From contig OZ241182.1 in the NCBI GenBank assembly GCA_965199595.1, positions 1,240,001-1,304,000 on the forward strand: 64,000 nucleotides of DNA, in the 5' to 3' direction. The notes beneath the pieces are model-generated. The model ran no database searches. It was not told where the DNA came from and saw nothing but the letters and a program-made list of their open reading frames with translations. This DNA is from JBBROS01 sp965199595. Its GTDB lineage: Bacteria; Pseudomonadota; Alphaproteobacteria; Acetobacterales; Acetobacteraceae. Shown here one piece after another: positions 27,371 to 35,658 of this stretch (its first letter is position 1; every line of letters begins with the position of its first letter). The position numbers and the translations under genes were made by a program.

Positions 27371-29161
27371 CTAGCGGCGGCCGAACATGGATTCGAGGTC
27401 GGCCTTGCTGAGGGTCAGCACGGTGGGGCGGCCGTGGCTGCAGGTGGCGGCGCGGGGTGTGGCTTCCATCTGGCGCAGCAGGGCGTCCATTTCGGCCTGG
27501 TTGAGGCGGCGGCCGGCCCGGATGCTGCCGTGGCAGGCGAGTCGGGCCAGGACGGTGTCGAGCCTGGCGGCGAGGGGGGTCGTGTCGCCGGAGTCGGCGA
27601 GGGTGTCGGCGAGGTCGCGCAGGAGGGGGGCCGGGTCGGGGGCGCCGAGGGCGGCGGGGAGGGCGCGGACGAGGACGGCGCCGGGTCCGAAGGCTTCGAG
27701 GTCGAGGCCCAGGGCGGCGAGGGCGGGGGCGGCGTCGATGAGGCGGCCGGCCTCGGCGGGGGCGAGCTCCACCACGGCGGGGAGCAGCAGGGGCTGCGCG
27801 CGGACGCCGCCCGCTTCGTGCTGGGTGCGGAGGGCTTCGTGGGTGAGGCGCTCATGGGCGGCGTGCTGGTCGACGAGCACCAGGCTGCCGGTGGCGGACA
27901 CGGCGAGGATGTAGGTGTCGAGCACCTGGGCCACGGCGGCGCCGAGCGGGTGTTCGGGGTGGGGGAGGGCCGCGGCGTGGGCCCGGGCGGTGGGGGCGCC
28001 AAGTTGCAGGCCCGGGGGCATGGCGAGGGGGAGCGGGGCTTCGGCGAAGCCGCCGGGGCGGGGAACCGAGTGGCGAGACGGGGGGCGGCTGGAGACGAGT
28101 TGCAGGTGCGGCCGGGCCTCGGAGGGGATGGCTCCGGCGCCCGCGGATCCGGCGCCGACCGCGAGGGTCTGGCGCAGGCCGCCGATGACCAGGGCGCGGA
28201 CGGCGGCGGCGTCCTGGAAGCGCAGCTCGGTCTTGGCGGGGTGGACGTTGACGTCGAGGGTTTCGGCGGGGAGTTCGAGGTAGAGGGCGACGACGGCGTG
28301 GCGGCCGGACTCGATGACGTCGCGATAGGCGACGCGGATGGCGGTGCGGAGCACGGGGTCGGACACGGGGCGGCCGTTGACCACCAGGGATTGCAGCGCG
28401 GCGCTGGCCCGGCTGTGGGAGGCGATGGCGGCGAAGCCGGTCAGGCGCAGGGCGCCGCGTTCGGCGGAGACGGGGAGGAGCAGCGGGGCGGCGGCCGGGC
28501 CGAGCAGGGCGGCGACGCGGGCCGCACGGTCCTGCGATGGGAGGTCGAAGGCGCAGCGGCCCTCGATGGTGCAGCGCATGGCGACGTGGGGGGCGGCGAA
28601 GGCGAGGCGGATCACGGCCTGTTCGGCGTGGTCGGCCTCGGTGCGGGGCTGTTTCAGGAACTTGCGGCGGGCGGGGGTGGCGTAGAACAGGTCCGCCACC
28701 ACGACGCGGGTGCCGGGCGGGGCGGCGGCGGGGGTCACGGGGCCGACGCGGCCGCCTTCGACCTGGATGCGGTGGGCGTGCTCGGCCTCCCCGGGCCGGG
28801 TGGCGCGGGCGCGCGAGGTGATGTCGAGCCGCGCGGCGGCGCCGATGCTGGGCAGGGCCTCGCCGCGGAAGCCGAGGGTGGTGATGACGACGAGGGCGTC
28901 GTCGGCGAGCTTGCTGGTGCAGTGGCGTTGCACGGCGAGGGCGAGGTCCGCCGGGGCCATGCCATGGCCGTCATCTTCGACGACGATTCGGTCGATGCCG
29001 CCGCCTTCCAGGGTGACGGCGATGCGGGTGGCGCCGGCGTCCAGGGCGTTCTCCACCAGCTCCTTCACCACGGCGGCCGGGCGCTCGATCACCTCGCCGG
29101 CGGCGATGCGGTTGATCAGGTGTTCCGAGAGCTGGCGGATGGCTGGGGGCAGGCGGGGCAT
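27371..29161 (-). CDS. mutL: DNA mismatch repair protein MutL (nicking type)
   Basis: ATPase that links MutS mismatch recognition to strand removal; 596 residues from the ATG at 29161 (MPRLPPAIRQLSEHLINRIA). The GHKL ATPase has RIAAGEVIERPAAVVKELVE, DDGHGM and TLGFRGEAL. The C-terminal domain carries the endonuclease motif DQHA(x)2E(x)4E (DQHAAHERLTHE), with ACHGSIRAG and CSHGRPTV farther on, so this MutL should nick DNA itself, as expected where MutH is absent. The linker (about 330-400) is proline/alanine-rich. The frame remains open upstream only through the tandem-repeat region. No mutS is in the window. Confidence 0.97.
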   Translation of the reverse strand: MPRLPPAIRQLSEHLINRIAAGEVIERPAAVVKELVENALDAGATRIAVTLEGGGIDRIVVEDDGHGMAPADLALAVQRHCTSKLADDALVVITTLGFRGEALPSIGAAARLDITSRARATRPGEAEHAHRIQVEGGRVGPVTPAAAPPGTRVVVADLFYATPARRKFLKQPRTEADHAEQAVIRLAFAAPHVAMRCTIEGRCAFDLPSQDRAARVAALLGPAAAPLLLPVSAERGALRLTGFAAIASHSRASAALQSLVVNGRPVSDPVLRTAIRVAYRDVIESGRHAVVALYLELPAETLDVNVHPAKTELRFQDAAAVRALVIGGLRQTLAVGAGSAGAGAIPSEARPHLQLVSSRPPSRHSVPRPGGFAEAPLPLAMPPGLQLGAPTARAHAAALPHPEHPLGAAVAQVLDTYILAVSATGSLVLVDQHAAHERLTHEALRTQHEAGGVRAQPLLLPAVVELAPAEAGRLIDAAPALAALGLDLEAFGPGAVLVRALPAALGAPDPAPLLRDLADTLADSGDTTPLAARLDTVLARLACHGSIRAGRRLNQAEMDALLRQMEATPRAATCSHGRPTVLTLSKADLESMFGRR

Positions 29162-29212
29162 CTGGGGGTGGGGTATAGCATGGGTGGGGTGGGGCCGCTT
29201 GCAGGAGTTTGG

Positions 29213-29780
29213 CGCGCGGAGGGCTTCGAGGGCGGGCTGCTTCGTGGGTTCGGGTGCCTGTGGCTGGTACTGTCTGCGGCGCTGGTTGCACCACGACGAA
29301 CACGAAGGACACGATGGGGTTCGGCTGCTTCTCTGTGGGGTTCTGTGTCTTTGTGATGATCTTTCATGGTTTGGCCGGGAGGGGCTGAGTGGGTGGATGA
29401 TGGACCACGGAGGCGCGGAGGGCACCTAGGGTGGGTTGCTTCGTGGGTTCGGGTGCCTGTGGCTGGTACCGCCTGCGGCGCTGGTTGCACCACGACGGTC
29501 ACGAAGGACACGATGGGGTTCGGCTGCTTCTCCGTGGGGTTCTGCGTCTATTTGATGATCTTTCGTGGTTTGGCCGGGAGGCGCTGAGTGGGTGGATGAT
29601 GGACCACGGAGGCGCGGAGGACACGGAGGTTGGGCTGCTTCGCGGCATTCGCTTGTTCGTGGCTGGTCCTGCCTGCGGCGCTGGTTGCACCACGACGGTC
29701 ACGACGGACACGATGGGGTTCGGCTGCTTCTCCGTGGGTTCTGTGTCTCTGTGGTGACCTTTCATGGTCTGATCGGGGCT
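29213..29780. repeat. Three imperfect ~200-bp direct repeats in the mutL-M20 gap
   Basis: The block GCTGGTTGCACCACGACG begins at 29281, 29480 and 29680, giving periods of 199 and 200 bp; the sequence between is about 85-95% alike by eye. Each unit contains CACGAAGGACACGATGGGGT followed by a conserved GATCTTTCATGG-like stretch, and two of the boundaries carry GGACCACGGAGGCGCGGAGG. These nine-base-periodic (His-Glu-Gly-like) runs resemble those at both ends of the GxxExxY gene at 48.1-48.5 kb. Small open frames across the array exist on both strands, but they are copies of each other and not convincing genes. Nothing else is seen in the 729-bp gap 29162-29890. Confidence 0.85.
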
Positions 29781-29890
29781 TGGGTGGGAGCGGGGCCATG
29801 GGGTGCTGCGGACGTGGAGGGGGTCGTGTGATTGGGCTGGGGCGGTGGGTGTGGGTTGGGGTATGAAGCGGTGTGCGGGGAGTAGGGACC

Positions 29891-31177
29891 ATGGGCCTGG
29901 ATGTCGGTATGGAGCGGGCGATCCTTGAGAGCGTGGCTTCGTTGCGGGACGAGGCCGTCGGATTGCTGGCGGGGCTGGTGCGGCACCGGAGCCTGCTGGG
30001 GGAGGAGGCTTCGTGCCTCGACGCCATGGCGGGGGTGTTCGACGGGTTGGGGCTGGCGCCGCGGCGGGTGCCGACGGACCCGGATGTGCTGCGGCATGTC
30101 CCGGGGTTCTCGCCGCCGCTGATCTCCTATGCCGGGCGGGACAACGTGGTGGCGGTGCATCGGCCGCGGGCGGTGGCGGGGCGGAGCCTGGTGCTGCAGG
30201 GGCATGTGGATGTGGTGCCCGAGGGGGCGGCCGATCTGTGGACCACGCCGCCGTTCGAGCCCGAGGTGCGGGGCGGGCGGATGTATGGGCGGGGCGCCGG
30301 GGACATGAAGGCCGGGCTGGTGTCGGTCGCGATGGCGCTGGCGGCGTTGCGCCGGGCCGGGGTGCAGCCGGCGGCGGAGGTGCAGCTGGCCGCGGTGGTG
30401 GAGGAGGAGTGCACCGGCAACGGGGCGCTGGCGGTGATGCATGCGCTGGACAAGCCGGATGCCTGCCTGATCCCGGAGCCGGGACCGGGGTTCACCGCGA
30501 TGTATGTGGCGGAGGTGGGGGTGGTCTGGGCCTGGGTGGTGATCACCGGGCGGCCGGCGCATGTGCGGGAGATGCATTCGGGGGTGAATGCGATCGAGGC
30601 CGCCTATGTCGTGATGGAGCGGTTCCGGGCCTATGAGGGCGAGATGAACCGGGCGGAGCGGCGCCACCCGGCGTTTGCGGCGGAGAACCATCCGATCAAC
30701 GTGAACTTCGGCACGCTGCAGGGCGGCGAGTGGAACAGCAGCGTGGCGACGCGGGCGAGGCTGGGGGTTCGGGTGGGGGTGATGCCGGGGCATTCCTGTG
30801 CGGACGTGCGCCAGTCGATCGAGCGGCTGGTGGCGGAGGCGGGGACGGATGAGCGGCTGCGGGGGGCGCGGCTGGCGGTGGAGTTCCAGGGGTTCATGGC
30901 GGATGGCTGCGTGTTCCCGCCGCAGCAGGCGATCTCGCGCGCGGTGGATGCGGCGCACCGGGCGGTGTCGGGCGAGGGGGTGCGGCACTATACGGCGCCG
31001 GGCCTGACGGATGCGCGGTTCTACACGCTGTATCAGGGAACGGAGGCGACCTGCTATGGGCCGGATGCGGAGAACATCCATGGGATCGACGAGAGCGTGG
31101 GGCTCGAGTCGATGCATGACGTGACGCGGGTGATCGCGCTGACGGTGGCGAACTGGTGTGGGGTGGAGCGGATCTAA
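29891..31177 (+). CDS. M20 family deacylase/peptidase (ArgE/DapE-like)
   Basis: Zinc-dependent amidohydrolase of the ArgE/DapE/ACY1 family, 428 residues. Metal ligands are visible in LQGHVDVVPEG (His105), YGRGAGDMKAGL (Asp138) and VVEEECTGNGAL (Glu171-173), with PGLTDARFYT and EVGIHG-like IHGIDESV at the end. Its natural substrate (N-acyl amino acid, succinyl-diaminopimelate or other) cannot be told. The ATG at 29891 follows GGGAGTAGGGACC. Its stop codon TAA is part of the two-hairpin repeat that starts at 31173. Confidence 0.9.
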   Translation: MGLDVGMERAILESVASLRDEAVGLLAGLVRHRSLLGEEASCLDAMAGVFDGLGLAPRRVPTDPDVLRHVPGFSPPLISYAGRDNVVAVHRPRAVAGRSLVLQGHVDVVPEGAADLWTTPPFEPEVRGGRMYGRGAGDMKAGLVSVAMALAALRRAGVQPAAEVQLAAVVEEECTGNGALAVMHALDKPDACLIPEPGPGFTAMYVAEVGVVWAWVVITGRPAHVREMHSGVNAIEAAYVVMERFRAYEGEMNRAERRHPAFAAENHPINVNFGTLQGGEWNSSVATRARLGVRVGVMPGHSCADVRQSIERLVAEAGTDERLRGARLAVEFQGFMADGCVFPPQQAISRAVDAAHRAVSGEGVRHYTAPGLTDARFYTLYQGTEATCYGPDAENIHGIDESVGLESMHDVTRVIALTVANWCGVERI

Positions 31178-31278
31178 GCAGACTTTCGTGGCTTGTGCCA
31201 CGGAAGCCTGCTTAGGACTCCTTGAAGACGCATCATCTCGCGGGATGCAAGGGGGCATCCCGCGAGATGATGCTTAGG
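31173..31278. repeat. Two-hairpin dispersed repeat, copy A
   Basis: 106-bp element present again at 54533-54640. It begins TCTAAGCAG and ends TGCTTAGG, with 7-bp inverted ends (CTAAGCA at 31174-31180, TGCTTAG at 31271-31277). Hairpin 1 spans about 31177-31214 (AAGCAG..CTTTCGTGGC pairing with GCCACGGAAG..CTGCTT). Hairpin 2 is a perfect 18-bp stem, 31231-31272. The element provides the TAA that ends the M20 gene. The rest of the gap to 31326 shows no gene. Confidence 0.9.
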
Positions 31279-31326
31279 CGTTACGCGCGCCTGTCCTGCG
31301 CTGCGGGGCTGCGGTTTTCACCCGCC

Positions 31327-32493
31327 CTACCGGGCGCCCTTCTTCGAGCCGATGCGTTCGTCCCAGAGGCGGAAGGCGGTGACCATGCGCTCCGGGGTGA
31401 GGGGGAGCTCGATGGGGTGGCCGGCGATCAGGGCGGCGTATTCCGGGCGGCCGAAGTCGCGGATGGCGGCCTGGCTTTTCTCGGGCGCCATGGAGAGCGG
31501 GACGTTGCGGACGGCGGGACCGGGGTAGAGGTAGCCTTCGTCGTAGCTGACGGCCTGCTGGGCGGGCTGCAGGACGAAGCGCATCATGGCGAGCACGACG
31601 GCCAGGCGGTCGGGCGGGACGCCGTTGGGCACCGCCATGAAGAAGGCGTCGGAGACCCAGTGGAAGCCTTGCAGCACGGCGATGCGGGCCTCCTTCGGCA
31701 CGATGCCCAGCACGCGCGGGTTGATGTCCCAGCCGGTGGTGGTGACGATCATGTCGCGGGAGCCTTCGCCCAGCTCCTTCATCGTGGGGCCGGTGCCGCT
31801 GGGGTAGTATTCGATGAAGGGGTTCAGCGCTTCGAGGTAGGCCCAGGTTTTCGCCCAGCCGTTGACCGGGTCTTTCGGGTCCTGGTCGCCGAGGAGGTAG
31901 GGCAGGCCCATCATGAAGGTGCGGCCGGGGCCGGAATTGGCGGGGCGGGCGTACATGAAGCGGTTCGGGTGGGCGCGGGCCCAGTCCAGCAGGGCGGCGG
32001 CCGTGGTGGGGGGCGTGGGCACGCGGTCCGGCAGGTATTCCAGCAGCGGGCCGGAGGGGTAGTAGTTCATCACCACGCCGAAGCCCTGGCCCTGCGCCCT
32101 GTGCAGCGCCAGGGCGGCGGGTTCGTAGAGCGCGTCCAGGCCCGGCAGGTCGGCGTCGTGGTCCGGGAGCAGGCGGGTCCACTGCCCGGCGGCGAGGCCG
32201 GCGGCCAGGCCGTCGCTGCCGGTGAGCACCAGGTCGATGTCGACGCGGCCGGCGGCCTGCTGGGCGCGCAGCTTGGCGGAGAGTTCGGGGGCGGGGGCCT
32301 TGCTGAAGGTGATGCGGTTGACCAGGGCCGGGTTTGCGGCGCGGAAGGCCTCGAAGGCCGGCTGCATGAGCTGGAGGGCGCCGCCGACATCAAGGATGGT
32401 GATGCCGACCGGGGCGGCAGCGGCGGGACGGGCCAGGGTTGCGGCGGCGGCGGTGGCGGCGAGGATGGTGCGGCGGGCCAGCGTCTGGGTCAT
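31327..32493 (-). CDS. Extracellular solute-binding protein of an ABC importer
   Basis: 388-residue periplasmic binding protein of the family that includes spermidine/putrescine, thiamine and iron binders (SBP_bac_6/8-like). The N-terminus MTQTLARRTILAATAAAATL with RR and a hydrophobic run ending AAAAPVG is an export signal, Tat-like. The mature protein has long stretches typical of these folds (VDIDLVLTGSDGLAAGLAAG, TMKELGEGSRDMIVTTTGWD). No permease or ATPase gene is adjacent. The ATG overlaps the stop of the NagA-like gene (ATGA), an unusual partner. Confidence 0.8.
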   Translation of the reverse strand: MTQTLARRTILAATAAAATLARPAAAAPVGITILDVGGALQLMQPAFEAFRAANPALVNRITFSKAPAPELSAKLRAQQAAGRVDIDLVLTGSDGLAAGLAAGQWTRLLPDHDADLPGLDALYEPAALALHRAQGQGFGVVMNYYPSGPLLEYLPDRVPTPPTTAAALLDWARAHPNRFMYARPANSGPGRTFMMGLPYLLGDQDPKDPVNGWAKTWAYLEALNPFIEYYPSGTGPTMKELGEGSRDMIVTTTGWDINPRVLGIVPKEARIAVLQGFHWVSDAFFMAVPNGVPPDRLAVVLAMMRFVLQPAQQAVSYDEGYLYPGPAVRNVPLSMAPEKSQAAIRDFGRPEYAALIAGHPIELPLTPERMVTAFRLWDERIGSKKGAR

Positions 32494-33539
32494 GCGGCGG
32501 GTTCCGTTGGGTGGGATCGATACAGGATGTCACCGATCGCGGTGGTCTGCACGCGGAGATCCCGGGACCAGGTGACGTGGCCCCGTGGCGGCTCGCCGAT
32601 GAGGGCGGCGGGGAGGGTGGCGGCCATGGCCAGGGCGGTGGCGGGGTCCGTGATGCGCCAGGCGACCAGGTTGCGGACGGCCTGGTCCAGCGTGAGGGCG
32701 CTGCCGGCGAGGGTTCCGCTGGATGGGGTCCGGGCGCTGCCGTCGGTACCGCCGTCGATGGCCATGCCGGCGAAGCCGTAGCGGCCCGGGGGGGCTGCGG
32801 CGGCGGAGACGGCGTCCGTCACCAGCACGGCGCGGCCGGGGCCCTTGGCGCGGATCATGGCGCGGAGGGCGGGGATGGGGAGGTGGATGCCGTCGGCGAT
32901 GAACCCGGCGGTGAGGTGGTCCTCGGCGAGCTGGGCCATGATCGGGTTATCGAGCTTGGGGAGGGTCTGGGGCAGGCCGTTGCCGAGGTGGGTGGACATG
33001 CGGGCACCGGCGGCGGCGGCGCGGGCCACCACGGCGGCGCCGGCATCCGCATGGCCGATGGCGACCAGGATGTGGCGCGCGACGGCCCAATGGATGACGG
33101 CTTCGGCGCCTTCGCGTTCCGGGGCCAGGGTGAGCAGGCGGATGGGGTGGCGGAGATGGGTGGTGAGGCGGTCGAGGAGGGCCGGGTCGGGGGGGATCAT
33201 GTCGGCGGCGGGGTGGCAGCCGGCGAAGCCCGGGGCCGGGTTGAGGAAGGGGCCTTCCAGGTGGTAGCCGGCGACCATGAGGGGGCCGAGGCGGCTGGTG
33301 GACACGGCGTGGTCCAGGGCGGCGAAGCGTTCGGCCAGCCGGGCTTCCGAGGCGGTGATGAGGGTGGGGAGGCAGCGGGTGACGCCGGCGGCGAGCATGG
33401 CGTGCAGCGCGTGGTCCAGCGCATCCGCCGTGAGGGCGGAGTCGTTGAAGTCGACGCCCGCGTAGCCGTTCACCTGGAGGTCGAAAAGCCCGGCACTTCG
33501 CGTGCCGTGCGGGAGGTTGAAGAGGCCGGCGCTGTTCAT
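32490..33539 (-). CDS. nagA: N-acetylglucosamine-6-phosphate deacetylase-like amidohydrolase
   Basis: 349-residue amidohydrolase close to NagA, which removes acetate from GlcNAc-6-phosphate in the cytoplasm. Visible are DLQVNGYAGVDFND (first barrel strand, without the HxH of the larger superfamily, as often in NagA), GYHLEGPFLNP with the metal Glu, AIGHADA and STHLGNGLPQ (metal His), and VTDAVSAAA with the catalytic Asp. No nagB, transporter or regulator is adjacent; instead it is translationally coupled to a solute-binding protein. The gene symbol is by similarity; a different acyl-sugar substrate is possible. Confidence 0.82.
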   Translation of the reverse strand: MNSAGLFNLPHGTRSAGLFDLQVNGYAGVDFNDSALTADALDHALHAMLAAGVTRCLPTLITASEARLAERFAALDHAVSTSRLGPLMVAGYHLEGPFLNPAPGFAGCHPAADMIPPDPALLDRLTTHLRHPIRLLTLAPEREGAEAVIHWAVARHILVAIGHADAGAAVVARAAAAGARMSTHLGNGLPQTLPKLDNPIMAQLAEDHLTAGFIADGIHLPIPALRAMIRAKGPGRAVLVTDAVSAAAAPPGRYGFAGMAIDGGTDGSARTPSSGTLAGSALTLDQAVRNLVAWRITDPATALAMAATLPAALIGEPPRGHVTWSRDLRVQTTAIGDILYRSHPTEPAA

Positions 33540-33563
33540 GCCGGCATCATGCGACGTCCGGGG

Positions 33564-34220
33564 CTACCAGGCCAGTTCGGCGCCGCCGTGGTCGAGGAAG
33601 ACGGAGCCCGGGGTGTCGCGGCGGGACTCGATGACGTCGGCCAGGCCATGGACGCTGGTGGCGACGTCGAGGTCCGCGCCCGGGCCGCCCATGTCGGTGG
33701 AGACCCAGCCGGGGTGGAGGGTGAGGACCGGGTGTGCGGCGTCGATGCGGGAGACGAGGCCGCGGGTGAGGCTGTTGAGGGCGGCCTTGCTGGCGCGGTA
33801 CATCGCCTTGTTGTCCTGGGTGGTGAGGGCGACGCTGCCCATGCGGCTGCTCATGAAGGCGATGGTGCCCCTGGGGGCGACGTGGTCCAGCAGGGCCTCG
33901 GCGGCGCGGACCGGGGCTATGGCGTTGACCATGAACAGGGTGCCGATGCCGGCCTCGTCGATACTGGCGAAGTCCGCGGGTTCGGAGATGCCGGCGTTGA
34001 CGAACAGCAGGTCGAGCATGGGGAGGCGGAGCTTGAGGGCTTCGAGGGAGGCCGGGTCGGTGATGTCGGCCTGTTCCACGGTGGCGCCGGCGTTCTGCAG
34101 GGCCGGGCCGTCCTCGGCGTTGCGGATGGTGCCGGTGACGGTCCAGCCGCGGCGGACCAGCTCGGCGGCGAGGCCGAGGCCGAGGCCGCGGGAGGCGCCG
34201 AGGATGAGGGCGTTGGGCAT
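33564..34220 (-). CDS. Short-chain dehydrogenase/reductase (CsgA-like)
   Basis: 218-residue SDR, at the short end of the family. NAD(P) motif ALILGASRGLGLGLAAELVR at the N-terminus, FVNAGI (the NAG motif), SSRMGSVALT and the catalytic YRASK (Tyr-x3-Lys). The form resembles the CsgA/C-factor subgroup of uncharacterised SDRs. The ATG at 34220 has AGGAGAA upstream. It precedes the NagA-like gene by 24 bp and could be its operon leader. Substrate unknown. Confidence 0.9.
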   Translation of the reverse strand: MPNALILGASRGLGLGLAAELVRRGWTVTGTIRNAEDGPALQNAGATVEQADITDPASLEALKLRLPMLDLLFVNAGISEPADFASIDEAGIGTLFMVNAIAPVRAAEALLDHVAPRGTIAFMSSRMGSVALTTQDNKAMYRASKAALNSLTRGLVSRIDAAHPVLTLHPGWVSTDMGGPGADLDVATSVHGLADVIESRRDTPGSVFLDHGGAELAW

Positions 34221-34302
34221 GGGGTTCTCCTGGTGGCGGGGTTGTCACATGGGGCGGGGGCGGCCGGGTGCAAACTTCGCGGGGGTGCCGCGTTGATGGG
34301 GG

Positions 34303-34719
34303 ATGATCCCGCGCATGAGCCATCTGCTGGAAACGTCGCTGTACGTGGGCGACCTCGATGTATCGGCGGCGTTCTATGGGCGGGTGTTCGGCTTTCCCGT
34401 GCTGCTGGCGGAGCCGCGCATGGTGGCGTTGCAGCTGCCCGGGACGGCGGTGCTGCTGCTGTTCCGGCGCGGCGGGTCGGTTGCGGCGAGCCCGGTGCCG
34501 GGTGGGGTGATCCCGCCGCATGATGGGCGGGGGACGCAGCATCTGTGCTTTGCCGTCCCGCTGGCGGCGTTGCAGGAGTGGGACCGGCACCTGATGGCGA
34601 GCGGGGTGGCGATCGAGAGCCGGGTGATCCAGTCGCATGGGGGCACGAGCCTGTATGTGCGGGACCCGGACGGGCATTCGGTGGAGGTGGCGACGCCGGG
34701 GCTTTGGCCAAACTTCTGA
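34303..34719 (+). CDS. VOC family protein (glyoxalase/dioxygenase fold)
   Basis: 138-residue vicinal-oxygen-chelate protein. Two beta-alpha-beta-beta-beta modules are seen: HLLETSLYVGDLDVSAAFYG and the ending GGTSLYVRDPDGHSVEVATP with the metal-binding Glu. The ATG at 34303 is taken, but one at 34315 (MSHLLET) is equally possible. It is divergent from the SDR gene over an 82-bp gap, and is followed after 20 bp by the lytic transglycosylase. Function (lyase, dioxygenase or resistance protein) cannot be assigned. Confidence 0.85.
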   Translation: MIPRMSHLLETSLYVGDLDVSAAFYGRVFGFPVLLAEPRMVALQLPGTAVLLLFRRGGSVAASPVPGGVIPPHDGRGTQHLCFAVPLAALQEWDRHLMASGVAIESRVIQSHGGTSLYVRDPDGHSVEVATPGLWPNF

Positions 34720-34739
34720 CCAACTGCTATGTCGCGGCG

Positions 34740-35558
34740 ATGCGCTGGTCTGTCTGGGTTGCGTTGTTGCTGACGGGGCCGGCCTGGGCGGTCGATGCGC
34801 CCGCCGTCGCTCCTGTGTCCGCCCCAGTGGCTGCGGCGAGCTGGGCGCAGCAGCAGAGTGCGCTGTGCATGGACGGGATACTGGCGGCGGAGCGGGCGGT
34901 GGGGACGTCGCCCGGGCTGCTGGCGGCGATTGCGCGGGCGGAGAGCGGGCGGCCGGTGCCGCCTCTGCCGGGCCTGCAGCCCTGGCCCTGGGCGGTGAAT
35001 GCGGATGGGGCGGCGCTGTATTTCGACAGCAAGCCGGCGGCGGTGACCTGGGTTCGGCTGGCGCTGGCGCGGGGGGTTCGGCAGATCGATGTGGGGTGCA
35101 TGCAGGTGAACCTGCAGGCGCATCCGCGGGCCTTCGCCGACCTGGACGCGGCGTTCGACCCGGCGACCAATGCGGATTACGGCGCGCGGTTCCTGACGCA
35201 GCTGCGGGTGGATGCGGGGGGGAACTGGTATACCGCGACCGGGTATTACCATTCACGCACGCCGAACCTGGCGGCGGATTACCGGGAGCGGGTGGCGGCG
35301 ATTGCCGAGGGGCGGATCCCGGCGATCAGCCTGGGGGTGCCGCTGTATATGCGGGCGATCCAGCAGGGAACGCTGCGGATCGCGCTGGCTGGGGGCGGGA
35401 TGCTGCGGATCAACGTGGGGCGGCAGCCTTCGGTGCGGCCGCGGCCACGGCCGGATGCGTGCCGGGTGGCGGCGGTGCTGGGGGATTTCATGGCGCCGCG
35501 CGCGCGCAGCGCATGCACTTCGCGCCGTGCACCGGGTGGCGCGCGGCAGGCTGGCTAA
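34740..35558 (+). CDS. Periplasmic lytic transglycosylase-like protein
   Basis: 272 residues from the ATG at 34740. A signal peptide (MRWSVWVALLLTGPAWAVDA) is followed by an SLT-type muramidase domain: IARAESGRP has the probable catalytic Glu, then PWPWAVNADG, GVRQIDVGCMQVNLQAHPRA and WYTATGYYHSRTP. This combination matches the family 1 lytic transglycosylases annotated in many alphaproteobacteria that cleave peptidoglycan glycan strands in the periplasm. The last 40 residues are Arg/Pro-rich and probably disordered. Confidence 0.85.
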   Translation: MRWSVWVALLLTGPAWAVDAPAVAPVSAPVAAASWAQQQSALCMDGILAAERAVGTSPGLLAAIARAESGRPVPPLPGLQPWPWAVNADGAALYFDSKPAAVTWVRLALARGVRQIDVGCMQVNLQAHPRAFADLDAAFDPATNADYGARFLTQLRVDAGGNWYTATGYYHSRTPNLAADYRERVAAIAEGRIPAISLGVPLYMRAIQQGTLRIALAGGGMLRINVGRQPSVRPRPRPDACRVAAVLGDFMAPRARSACTSRRAPGGARQAG

Positions 35559-35598
35559 GCGTGGTGAAATCCGCTATTGTCGGATACCGTTCGGATCA

Positions 35599-35615
35599 GC
35601 GTGGGGTTTCCACGC
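35599..35615 (+). promoter_or_regulatory. Hairpin in the leader of the cold-shock gene
   Basis: GCGTGG and CCACGC form a perfect 6-bp stem with a five-base loop, 43 bp before the start of the cold-shock gene. Leaders of cold-shock mRNAs are often structured and temperature-responsive, but this stem is short and a role is only suggested. A possible -10 (TATTGT, 35577-35582) lies upstream without a good -35. Confidence 0.3.
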
Positions 35616-35658
35616 CCACGGCCTGTGTCATGACCATTTATCCGCTTGAGACAAGAAT

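Noticed and set aside
29366..29831. Several small open frames of 70-130 codons across the tandem repeat, both strands
   Set aside because: They are near copies of one another produced by the 200-bp repeat, lack ribosome sites and show no family motif.
34681..34740. Longer start for the lytic transglycosylase inside the VOC gene
   Set aside because: The ATG at 34740 begins a proper signal peptide; upstream codons are a shadow of the VOC gene.
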